Source: CAYXUG01 sp964468655
GTDB lineage: Bacteria; Fidelibacterota; Marinisomatia; Marinisomatales; CAYXUG01
Reading direction: 5' to 3'
DNA: 59,256 nt
Assembly (NCBI GenBank): GCA_964468655.1
Contig: CAYXUG010000005.1
Coordinates: 1 to 59,256 of the forward strand
Shown here piece by piece: positions 1 through 6,847 of this stretch (position 1 is its first letter; each line of letters starts with the position of its first letter). The translations under genes were made by a program, and so were the position numbers. The notes beneath the pieces are model-generated. The model was given only the letters and a program-made list of their open reading frames with translations. It did not search any database and had not been told where the DNA came from.

Positions 1-164
1 TCCATGGCTTCTTTAACTCTGCTATCTGTAAACCATGTCTATGGTAAGACACTTTAGAATTAAATTCTGAATTTATATTAACTTGTAACTGAAATGATTG
101 GTGATATTTCACCTATTTTGTTTTACCAAATGAGGAAACTCTTAAGAAAGAATTTTAACGCTTA

Positions 165-209
165 ATGGCTAAATCTCCACTCACATATTCAGAATATCTG
201 AAACTGGAT
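165..209 (+). pseudogene. Remnant of tryptophan 2,3-dioxygenase N-terminus
   Basis: An ATG at 165 opens a 15-codon reading frame ending at a TAA at 210. The peptide contains LTYSEYLKLD, which resembles the extreme N-terminus of bacterial tryptophan 2,3-dioxygenases (a TYxxYLxLDxLLxLQ start). The frame then passes, across the stop and without a shift, into a RidA-like fragment, so nearly all of the dioxygenase is gone. The call rests on only about ten residues. It is supported by context, since two further kynurenine-pathway-type remnants follow. I recognise nothing in bases 1-164. Confidence 0.45.
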
Positions 210-212
210 TAA

Positions 213-416
213 AAAGGAAATATCATTTCATACAACATCGAATTGCAGTGTCACTCCGTTTTTAAGAATGTTCGGGCGACTTTAGAAGAAGCAGGATCAA
301 GTTGGAATAAGTTGGTTGATGTCACAGTGTTCCTTACAAATATGAAAGACGATTTTAATATATATAACAAAATTTATGCTGAATACTTCAAAGATAATCA
401 ACCTTGCTCTTTCTGA
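213..416 (+). pseudogene. Remnant of a RidA/YjgF-family deaminase (2-aminomuconate deaminase-like)
   Basis: The frame that follows the stop at 210 reads as a piece of a RidA (YjgF/YER057c) protein. NVRATLEEAGSSWNKLVDVT, then VFLTNMKD and IYAEYFKDNQP, matches the middle of the family (typically LExAGSSLDxVVxxTVFLTDM...YAEYF). There is no start codon and the N-terminal strands are missing. The C-terminal third, with the conserved PARxxV segment, is replaced by kynurenine 3-monooxygenase sequence in another frame from about base 394, and the RidA frame stops at 416. In bacterial kynurenine catabolism a RidA-family protein acts as 2-aminomuconate deaminase, which fits the neighbouring remnants. 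Non-functional. Confidence 0.75.
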
Positions 417-593
417 AAGAGGACTCCAAGCATTAAGACAAGTTGGGCTTTCAGATGTAATCCTGAAATTTACCATCTCAATGAAAGGCCGGATGATTCA
501 TGATATGGATGGAAATACCACGTTTCAACGGTACGGTCTTCGGGATGAAGAAGTGATTTATTCTATATCCCGTTCTCTTTTAAATAAAAATAT
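394..593 (+). pseudogene. Kynurenine 3-monooxygenase, N-terminal-side fragment (interrupted by IS)
   Basis: This frame (open from an incidental ATG at 376) contains INLALSERGLQAL, the conserved segment near residue 40-50 of kynurenine 3-monooxygenase. RMIHDMDGN and YSISRSLLNK follow, matching the usual RxIHxxxG and SVSRxxLNKxL. The first ~40 residues, with the FAD-binding GxGxxG fold, are absent; RidA sequence lies directly upstream, so a deletion joined the two genes. The frame is cut at 593 by an insertion element and resumes at 1346. The enzyme hydroxylates L-kynurenine using FAD, NADPH and O2. This copy cannot be functional. Confidence 0.85.
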
Positions 594-606
594 AGGTCAT
601 GACTAG
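585..606. repeat. Left IS end: target duplication plus terminal inverted repeat
   Basis: Bases 585-593 read TAAAAATAT and correspond to TAAAATAT at 1346-1353, the target-site duplication with one extra A in the left copy. Bases 594-606 (AGGTCATGACTAG) form the left terminal inverted repeat. The reverse complement of the right end is GGGTCAAGACTAG, so 11 of 13 bases match. An 8-bp duplication is usual for the IS1595 family. Confidence 0.8.
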
Positions 607-1345
607 ACCAGATAATATAAATTGCTGTAAGTTCTTGTATGACAATGAGAAACAAATATGTTAATCGTTCCCGAATTTCTGAAAAGAAATTTAGACAGTT
701 GGTTAAACTGTTTTCTTTGGATCTGGACGCTGTCCAAATCAGTGAACTTTCGCACCTTAACCGGAACACTGTCAACCGCTATCTCAAAGCCATGCGTATT
801 AGGATTGCAGAGTTTTGTGAAGTTGAATCCCCGCTTAATAGCGAAGTAGAAATTGATGAAAGCTATTTTGGAGCAAAGAGAGTCAAGGGGAAGCGTGACC
901 GTGGTGCCAGTGGAAAAACCATCGTATTTGTCCAGAGGATCCTTTGGAGAATATTCAAACGGTATGGAAAAGTTTACACAGAAATTGTACCAGATGCTCG
1001 ACGGAAAACACTTCAGGATATTATACGGGGGCGAGTAGATTTGGAAACAGTTATTCATTCAGACGGCTGGCGTGGATACAATGGGTTGGTTGATCTGGGG
1101 TACAAAAAACATTTTAGAGTACATCATGGTATGAACGAATTTGCTAGGGGGAAGACACATATTAATGGCATAGAAAGTTTCTGGGGATATGCAAAAACCA
1201 GGTTGTCTAAATTCCGTGGAATCCATAAAAAACGTTTTATCTTCATTTGAAAGAATGTGAGTTTAGATTTAATCATAGACATGAAAATATCTATCAAGTT
1301 TTGTGTAAAATCTTTGTAAATAAACCGCTCAACTAGTCTTGACCC
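594..1345 (+). mobile_element. IS1595-family insertion sequence (752 bp) inside the kynurenine monooxygenase remnant
   Basis: The element is bounded by 13-bp imperfect inverted repeats (594-606 and 1333-1345) and flanked by an 8-bp duplication (TAAAATAT). It encodes one ISXO2-like DDE transposase. Removing the element and one target copy, and correcting a single-A difference in the left copy, restores a continuous monooxygenase reading (LLNKILMDKAEK), so the insertion point is exact. The transposase frame is broken near its end, so this copy is probably no longer autonomous. Confidence 0.88.
639..1336 (+). pseudogene. IS1595-family transposase, frameshifted near the C-terminus
   Basis: The open part (203 codons, 639-1250) has an N-terminal region with a predicted helix-turn-helix (LNRNTVNRYLKA) and the ISXO2-like catalytic domain. 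The acidic residues are visible in EIDESYFG (D73), IHSDGW and the NGIESFWGYAK block. The main frame ends at a TGA at 1248-1250. The family's expected tail FYLHLKECEFRFNHR continues in the next frame from about 1233 to the TAG at 1334, so one T appears lost from a T run near 1233. A seven-residue stretch (VQRILWR) also sits where relatives read directly from VFG to the next strand, an in-frame 21-nt oddity. The start could be ATG 639 or 645. Confidence 0.85.
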
Positions 1346-1353
1346 TAAAATAT
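1333..1353. repeat. Right IS end: terminal inverted repeat plus target duplication
   Basis: Bases 1333-1345 (CTAGTCTTGACCC) are the right inverted repeat and contain the TAG stop of the shifted transposase frame. Bases 1346-1353 (TAAAATAT) are the right target-site copy, after which the monooxygenase frame resumes. Confidence 0.8.
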
Positions 1354-2369
1354 TAATGGATAAAGCAGAGAAAACCGGCAATGTAAACATTGATTTCAAT
1401 TGGAGTTGCAACGAAGTTAATGCTGATATCGGTGAAGTTATACTTCAGAATTTGGAAAACGGTACAAGAAGAAAGGATAAGGGAGTAGTAATAGTTTGTG
1501 ACGGTTCGGGGTCAAATGTTCGAAAATCGGTAGAATCTTTGAATAACTTTACATGTTCTGTTAATTGGCTGACTCACGGATATAAAGAACTGACTATTCA
1601 ACCATCACAAATTGGCAATTATCAAATGGAACCGAACGCACTCCACATATGGCCAAGGGAAGATTTTATGCTCATTGCACTACCCAATCTGGATAAAACA
1701 TTTACTTGCACCCTGTTTTTCCCTTTTGAAGGAGACATGAGTTTTTCATCTCTTAATTCAGAAAATCAAGTTGACAAATTCTTTAAATCTTATTTTCAGG
1801 ATGCTCATTGTCTGGTACCTGATTTAACTTTCCAATTCTTCCAAAATCCTGTGGGGAAACTTGGAACGGTGAAGTGTCATCCATGGTATTTTTCTGATAA
1901 ATTACTCCTTTTGGGAGATGCCGCTCACGCTATTGTCCCCTTTTTTGGTCAGGGCATGAACTGTTCATTTGAAGACTGTACTAATTTGGATAAGATTTTG
2001 AATAATGACGCAGAAAATTGGGAATCCGTATTTTCAAATTTTTCAAAAAAAAGAAAACAGAATTCCGATGCTATTGCCGAAATGGCTCTCGAGAATTATA
2101 TAGAAATGCGGCATGATACAACCGTTCCTGATTTCCAATTGAAAAAACAAATTGAATTCGCTTTAGAAAAAAAATTCCCAAAAAGATTCATCCCTCGATA
2201 TTCAATGGTTTCATTTCACTCGATCCCATACTATGAGGTGCAAATAAGAGGTGCAATTAATTCAGAAATTATTGAAAAACTTTCAGTTTCCATTACCAAT
2301 ATTGACAATTTGAACTGGGAAAAGGTGGAAATACTTGTAACAAGTAAACTCAAAGAAATAACAGATTAA
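1346..2369 (+). pseudogene. Kynurenine 3-monooxygenase, C-terminal two-thirds
   Basis: The second part of the split gene encodes most of the monooxygenase: VVIVCDGSGSNVR (the DG motif region), HGYKELTI, MEPNALHIWPREDFMLIALP, and the FAD-contacting GDAAHAIVPFFGQGMN followed by EDC. These are hallmark segments of kynurenine 3-monooxygenase rather than of general flavin hydroxylases. The reading frame is intact from the IS end to the TAA at 2367, so this half has not accumulated stops. That suggests the IS insertion and upstream deletions are recent, or that the ORF is under little pressure but young. An ATG at 1356 could in principle start a truncated product lacking the FAD-binding N-terminus. 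Confidence 0.88.
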
Positions 2370-2428
2370 AGCAAAATAACATTCACTTTTTTATGTCATT
2401 TTAATTAATGATTGTAAACTACTATTTA

Positions 2429-2457
2429 TTTACATTTACCCATTCACCTTGTATAAT
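2429..2457 (+). promoter_or_regulatory. Predicted sigma-70 promoter for proC
   Basis: TTTACA (2429-2434) and TATAAT (2452-2457) are separated by exactly 17 bases, a near-consensus vegetative promoter. Transcription would start near 2464. It is followed by a purine-rich AAAGGA (2468-2473) placed 5 bases before the proC ATG at 2479. Seen by eye only. Confidence 0.55.
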
Positions 2458-2478
2458 GAAAAAAGATAAAGGATTAAA

Positions 2479-3282
2479 ATGAAACAATTAACCATTTTAG
2501 GCGCCGGAAATATTGGGTCAGCAATTGCAAGAGGACTGGTTGCGTCGGGAAAATACAAACACAATCAAATCACCTTAACAAGACGGGATAAGCAATCTCT
2601 TTCTCCTCTCTCAAATGAAGGATTTTCAACTGAAAATAATAACAGTAAAGCAATTGCAGGCAGAGATGCCATTATTCTGGCTGTTCAGCCACAGCAGTTG
2701 GTTTCTCTCCTTAAAGAAATTTCATCTTCAGTTAATAAAGGACAAGTTGTAATTTCTGTCGTAACGGGTGTAACCATTAATGAAATCAGTGATCAATTAA
2801 ATTCAGATGTGTCTGTAATTCGTGCAATGCCGAATACTGCTGTAGCCATCGGCGAATCCATGACGTGTATCAGCGGAACAGATGAACAAACTGAAAATGT
2901 TAATTCAGTTTGTTCACTTTTTGATTGCGTAGGAAAAACACTCGTAATAAGCGAGAATCATATGACACAGGCAACCGCTTTGGCTGCTTGCGGGGTAGCT
3001 TTTTTCCTTCGATCAATTCGTGCTGCGACCCAAGGCGGAATTGAAATCGGATTTCACTCAAATGAGGCGAGTCTGCTGGCAGCACAAACTGCCCGCGGTG
3101 CCGCATCCCTCCTCCTCAATTCAGATGGCCACCCCGAATCCGAGATTGATAAAGTTACCACTCCACGAGGATGCACTATTGCAGGATTGAATGAAATGGA
3201 GCATCGTGGCTTCAGTTCTGCTATGATTAAGGGGATTTTAACATCCGCGGAAATTGCGGAAAAGTTATTCCATGAAAAGTAA
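2479..3282 (+). CDS. proC: Pyrroline-5-carboxylate reductase
   Basis: Cytosolic enzyme that reduces 1-pyrroline-5-carboxylate to L-proline with NAD(P)H, the last step of proline synthesis. The 267-residue length is normal. The N-terminal Rossmann motif is LGAGNIGSA (residues 6-14). VIRAMPNTAVAIGES is the conserved segment of the family, and the C-terminal dimerisation helices carry the signature VTTPRGCTIAGLNEME. The start is supported by an AAAGGA ribosome site and a strong upstream promoter. Its last codons overlap the start of the next lipoprotein gene by 11 bases, which suggests translational coupling. Confidence 0.96.
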   Translation: MKQLTILGAGNIGSAIARGLVASGKYKHNQITLTRRDKQSLSPLSNEGFSTENNNSKAIAGRDAIILAVQPQQLVSLLKEISSSVNKGQVVISVVTGVTINEISDQLNSDVSVIRAMPNTAVAIGESMTCISGTDEQTENVNSVCSLFDCVGKTLVISENHMTQATALAACGVAFFLRSIRAATQGGIEIGFHSNEASLLAAQTARGAASLLLNSDGHPESEIDKVTTPRGCTIAGLNEMEHRGFSSAMIKGILTSAEIAEKLFHEK

Positions 3283-3784
3283 AAAAACAATACAACCAAT
3301 AATAACTTCCATCCTTATCCTTTTATTTATCAATGGATGCTCAACTCTTAGTCAAATCAGTCAAACCAAAAAAGCCATTGAATCATGTGAGTTTACTCTT
3401 CGAAAAATAACTCCATCCATTGACATTGGTAAACCAAAGATCACTTTAAAAGGGATTAAAGGATCCTCTGTTAAAATTGAATTTAATTTACATATTGATG
3501 TATTCAATACTACTGATATTGATTTAACCATTAACAAAATGAATCTCAGTTTATTTGCAGATAATAAATTGATCGTCTCCGGTACAACAAATAAACACAC
3601 CTTCATCAAAAGTGGAGAAACTTCCAAAATAAAAACAAAACTATCTGTTGATCCGAAAAATGCCACTAAGAAGCTTTCAAAAAAACTTAAGAAAAAAGAA
3701 ATCGCATATCGTGTGGAAGGAAAGTTTTATTTTAAATATAAAAAATGGGATATACCTGTCACTGTGAGTCTTGCGGAAAAATAA
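3272..3784 (+). CDS. LEA14-like (WHy domain) lipoprotein
   Basis: 170-residue predicted lipoprotein. I chose ATG 3272 rather than the in-frame ATG 3254, because 3272 gives a standard signal peptide (basic MKSKK, hydrophobic stretch to residue ~22) and a lipobox FINGC with the acylated Cys near residue 23. The rest resembles the LEA type 2/WHy fold: beta-rich sequence with VKIEFNLHIDVFNTTDIDLT and a later IKSGETSKI segment, common in small periplasmic or membrane-anchored proteins of unknown role. It overlaps the end of proC, so they are likely cotranscribed. Function unknown. Confidence 0.75.
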   Translation: MKSKKTIQPIITSILILLFINGCSTLSQISQTKKAIESCEFTLRKITPSIDIGKPKITLKGIKGSSVKIEFNLHIDVFNTTDIDLTINKMNLSLFADNKLIVSGTTNKHTFIKSGETSKIKTKLSVDPKNATKKLSKKLKKKEIAYRVEGKFYFKYKKWDIPVTVSLAEK

Positions 3785-3796
3785 TCAAGAGAAATC

Positions 3797-4360
3797 ATGC
3801 CGACATCACCATCAGAAATGATGAATACCATGCTGGTTAATTTGGAAGAAAAAACAGGCAATACTCTTTCTCACTGGATTTCCGTCATTGAAAAAAGTGG
3901 TGAGGAAAAACACATGGCAATCATTAAACATTTAAAAACAAATCACGGGTTTACACATGGCTATGCCAACCTCATTGCATTTAAATTTCGTGAACGGTTC
4001 GATGCACCAAAATCCGGAGATGAAATGGTTGATGACCTGTTTTCCGGAGCTAAAGCCAACTTAAAACCGATATACGATAAACTGGTTAAATTGGTCCAAT
4101 CTTTCGGAAAAGATGTTGAGATTTCACCAAGAAAAACATACATCACCATTCGAAGGTCAAAACAGTTCGCAATTTTCAAACCATCCACCACAGACCGGTT
4201 GGATGTTGGTTTGGTTTTAAAAGGTGTTGAATTTACCGACCGTCTTACGAGCGATAAAAAATTCAGCGGAATGATGACACACTGCATTGCTGTACACAGC
4301 GAGAAAGATATTGATCCGGAATTAGAGAACTATCTCAGCCAAGGATACAATCAGGCATAA
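3797..4360 (+). CDS. DUF4287/DUF5655 domain protein
   Basis: 187-residue soluble protein with no signal peptide. The first ~70 residues match the DUF4287 pattern (a helical region with LEEKTGNTLSHWISVIEKSG and LKTNHGFTHGYANLIAF). The rest (about 75-185) matches DUF5655, a small domain with the segment EISPRKTYITIRRSKQFAIF and a late basic/aromatic pocket. These domains often occur together in proteins of unknown function, and DUF5655 is sometimes linked to DNA- or nucleotide-related proteins. It follows the lipoprotein gene by 12 bases on the same strand and converges with mce. No biochemical role can be assigned. Confidence 0.75.
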   Translation: MPTSPSEMMNTMLVNLEEKTGNTLSHWISVIEKSGEEKHMAIIKHLKTNHGFTHGYANLIAFKFRERFDAPKSGDEMVDDLFSGAKANLKPIYDKLVKLVQSFGKDVEISPRKTYITIRRSKQFAIFKPSTTDRLDVGLVLKGVEFTDRLTSDKKFSGMMTHCIAVHSEKDIDPELENYLSQGYNQA

Positions 4361-4367
4361 AAGCTGG

Positions 4368-4775
4368 TTACGAATCTTTTTCCGCCAATTCCACCAGTAC
4401 TCCACCGGCACTTCGCGGATGGATAAAAATAATCTTTTTCCCTCTCGTACCTTCCTTTGAAAGATCACTCAGTAATTCAATATTCTTCTCTTTCAATTCC
4501 TTAATTGCTTCGTCAATATTTTCTACTTCAAAACAGATGTGATGAATCCCCTCACCTCTTTTTTCTAAAAATTTTGCAATGGGTGAATTTTCTCCAATTT
4601 TTTCCAGCAATTCGATTTTACTTTTTCCGGCTTGGTAAAATTCTGTATTTACTCCCTCGCTTTCAACGGATTCCCGTCCCATTGATGATAGTCCTAATAT
4701 TTCTAGCCAAAATGGAGAGGATTCGGTTATAGAATTTACCGCAATGGCAATATGCTCAATCCCTGTGATTTTCAT
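4368..4775 (-). CDS. mce: Methylmalonyl-CoA epimerase
   Basis: 135-residue vicinal-oxygen-chelate protein that interconverts (R)- and (S)-methylmalonyl-CoA in the propionate/succinate pathway. Two beta-alpha-beta-beta-beta modules are visible. Metal-ligand positions fit the family: His8 in IEHIAIAV, the HHICFEV His pair in module two, and the Glu in GGVLVELAEK near the C-terminus. The length is typical. It sits 1 base after the enolase-superfamily gene in a compact operon, and meaB, the mutase-associated GTPase, lies elsewhere in this window (45900-46829), which supports a working methylmalonyl-CoA pathway. Confidence 0.92.
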   Translation of the reverse strand: MKITGIEHIAIAVNSITESSPFWLEILGLSSMGRESVESEGVNTEFYQAGKSKIELLEKIGENSPIAKFLEKRGEGIHHICFEVENIDEAIKELKEKNIELLSDLSKEGTRGKKIIFIHPRSAGGVLVELAEKDS

Positions 4776-4776
4776 A

Positions 4777-5799
4777 TTACACCTGTTCTCTCATCGTTAC
4801 ACCAAGGCCGGGATTTGAGGGTAGAACCAGTCTTCCCTCTTTATCAACCTTTACACCTTCGAAAGGATCATTGGTGATAAGTAAATTACCATCAAGATCA
4901 GCATAATCAACTAGTGGTGATAAATGAGCGGCAGCGGTCACTGACAAAGACGATTCCACCATACATCCAAGCATCACTTCCAGTTTATGGTTTTTGGCTG
5001 TTTCAATCATTTTATTTGCTTCATCCACGCCGCCGCACTTCATTAGTTTTATGTTAATACCGTGAAATGCATTCTCCAATTCCGGAATGTCCGAGGCAGT
5101 TAATGAATTCTCATCTGCGATTAATTTTAGTGTAGAAGTTTCCTTAAGTATCGCAGTTTCACTCAGTTTGTTTGCTGGGAGTGGTTGCTCCACAAATTCC
5201 ACATTTTGGCTGGAAAGCCAGTCGCACATATTTTTTGCTTCTTCCAGATTCCACCCTTCATTAGCATCAACACGAATCGGTTTACCTGTCACTTTTCTCA
5301 CTTCCCGTATTATTTCTTTATCTGAACCTGTACCAAGTTTCACTTTCAGGATTGGGAATTTTTCTGCCTCTTTAACTTTTTCCTGAATCACATCCGGGCT
5401 GTCAATCCCGATTGTGAAAGATGTTACCGGCATCTCCTGTCCGTTCAATCCAAATTTCTGGAACAGCGGTTTATCTTCAATTTTTCCCCAGAGATCGTGG
5501 GCTGCCATATCCACAGCCGCTTCGAGCGAATTGCACCCTTGACATAAGGGACGTAGTTCATCCAGTGTTTTATCAAGGGAGTTCGTATCAGTCAACTTTG
5601 AAAATGTACCATGTCCTAATATTGAAAGAATCTGATCAAATGATTCCCCATATCTCTTTGATGGCGCAGCTTCCCCCATTCCCGTTTTACCATCCTGGGT
5701 TAAATAAACGAAAACCACATTGAATGAATCGTTTGAACTTCTCGAAATGGTAAAACTGTGGCGGCATTGGATTCGATAAGTGGAATAATGAAATTTCAT
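4777..5799 (-). CDS. Enolase-superfamily epimerase (dipeptide epimerase / DgcA-type)
   Basis: 340-residue member of the muconate-lactonising subgroup of the enolase superfamily. It shows the capping domain followed by the (beta/alpha)7-beta barrel with KVKLG (catalytic KxK), metal ligands in RVDANEGW, FVEQPLP and IADENS, and the second catalytic Lys in INIKLMKCGG. By annotation tradition this is L-Ala-D/L-Glu epimerase, acting on muropeptide-derived dipeptides. It is, however, 13 bases downstream of a DUF1611 gene, an arrangement that matches the DgcN-DgcA pair, in which DgcA acts on N-acetyl-D-glutamate. Sequence alone does not decide between the two substrates. Confidence 0.88.
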   Translation of the reverse strand: MKFHYSTYRIQCRHSFTISRSSNDSFNVVFVYLTQDGKTGMGEAAPSKRYGESFDQILSILGHGTFSKLTDTNSLDKTLDELRPLCQGCNSLEAAVDMAAHDLWGKIEDKPLFQKFGLNGQEMPVTSFTIGIDSPDVIQEKVKEAEKFPILKVKLGTGSDKEIIREVRKVTGKPIRVDANEGWNLEEAKNMCDWLSSQNVEFVEQPLPANKLSETAILKETSTLKLIADENSLTASDIPELENAFHGINIKLMKCGGVDEANKMIETAKNHKLEVMLGCMVESSLSVTAAAHLSPLVDYADLDGNLLITNDPFEGVKVDKEGRLVLPSNPGLGVTMREQV

Positions 5800-5812
5800 C
5801 GAGGATGATAGC

Positions 5813-6841
5813 TTATCCTAACTTTTGAAGAATTGACTTCAAAATAGGTTCGGCACCAAAACGAACTATATCTGAAACCGGCAGTCCAAACTTTTTACTG
5901 TAATTTTTAATTTCCTTTTTGCTTTTCACATCAGACAATCCGTGTGTTAAAAGACTGATTCCCGCATATTCCACTTTCTTGAACGGTTTCAAAAGAGAAA
6001 CGTGCCATTCCATCAATTTATTCAATTCCGGTATGGGATAGTTGAATGTATCCTTAGCTCTATTGGGTTCGTGACACATAACCATCATATCCGGCATGGC
6101 ACCATGCAAAAGCCCGAGTGTTACACCAGAATATGCCTGATGGTTCAACGACCCCTGACCTTCAACAATGATAATATCTGCCTTACCATCAACTGCATCG
6201 ATTTCAGCCTCAACAGCACCGGACACGAAATCACTGACGACTGCATCAACAGCAACACCTCTTCCTGACAGAAGAATACCAGTCTGTCCCGTGCCAACCA
6301 TTACACCACGTTTTCCTGTTTTTTCCAATGCATTCATCAGTTCCCATGCGACGGTCATTTTTCCCGTATCGCAGTCACTCCCCACGGTAAGTAATACAGG
6401 TGTCTTCCGGGTTTTCCATGATCCTCTATAAAATGGAAGCGGATTCACAGGTTTTCTCAAATCTTTGATGGTCACCCTTTTTCGGGCTGCGGCATGTTTT
6501 AATTCTTCATCATCGGTAAGAAATTCATGCAGCCCAGAAACAATATTCAACCCGTTTTCAATGGCGGAAATCAGGGTGGCACGCCAGTCGTAAGGAACAA
6601 TTCCACCTGGGGGAGCAATGCCAATCAATAGGGTATCCGGTTGGTAGGTTAATGAATCTTCAAATGATGCAACAATTGGAACATTCCCTCCAAACCCTAT
6701 AACTTCCTGAACTGTCTTACCGGCAGATTCTGAATCAATAACAACAGCGGCTTCTTCCGACCGGTATCGTAGAACAGCATTCCCGGTTTTTGAGAGGAGA
6801 TAGTCAAACCTGCCTTCGGCTAAGATGGCGTACCGCGGCAC
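5813..6841 (-). CDS. DUF1611 family protein (DgcN-like N-acetyltransferase candidate)
   Basis: 342-residue cytosolic protein of the DUF1611 family. It has an N-terminal Rossmann-like domain (residues ~1-130, with GFGGNVPIVASF and GIAPPGGIVPYDWR) and a P-loop-type C-terminal domain with TVGSDCDTGKMTVAWEL near residue 150. IIVEGQGSLNHQAYSGV and MVMCHEPNR are further hallmark segments. Members of this family were shown to be DgcN, which N-acetylates D-glutamate before a partner enolase-superfamily enzyme converts it to the L form. The partner type is encoded immediately downstream. The family also includes uncharacterised branches, so the substrate is inferred. Confidence 0.85.
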   Translation of the reverse strand: MPRYAILAEGRFDYLLSKTGNAVLRYRSEEAAVVIDSESAGKTVQEVIGFGGNVPIVASFEDSLTYQPDTLLIGIAPPGGIVPYDWRATLISAIENGLNIVSGLHEFLTDDEELKHAAARKRVTIKDLRKPVNPLPFYRGSWKTRKTPVLLTVGSDCDTGKMTVAWELMNALEKTGKRGVMVGTGQTGILLSGRGVAVDAVVSDFVSGAVEAEIDAVDGKADIIIVEGQGSLNHQAYSGVTLGLLHGAMPDMMVMCHEPNRAKDTFNYPIPELNKLMEWHVSLLKPFKKVEYAGISLLTHGLSDVKSKKEIKNYSKKFGLPVSDIVRFGAEPILKSILQKLG

Positions 6842-6847
6842 AGGTTT

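Noticed and set aside
1..160. Short readings at the left edge, such as TWFTDSRVKEAM on the minus strand.
   Set aside because: Too short and stop-interrupted to assign; may belong to a gene outside the window.
603..1058. 151-codon open frame on the minus strand.
   Set aside because: Lies opposite the IS transposase, whose residues match a known family; it is a shadow frame.
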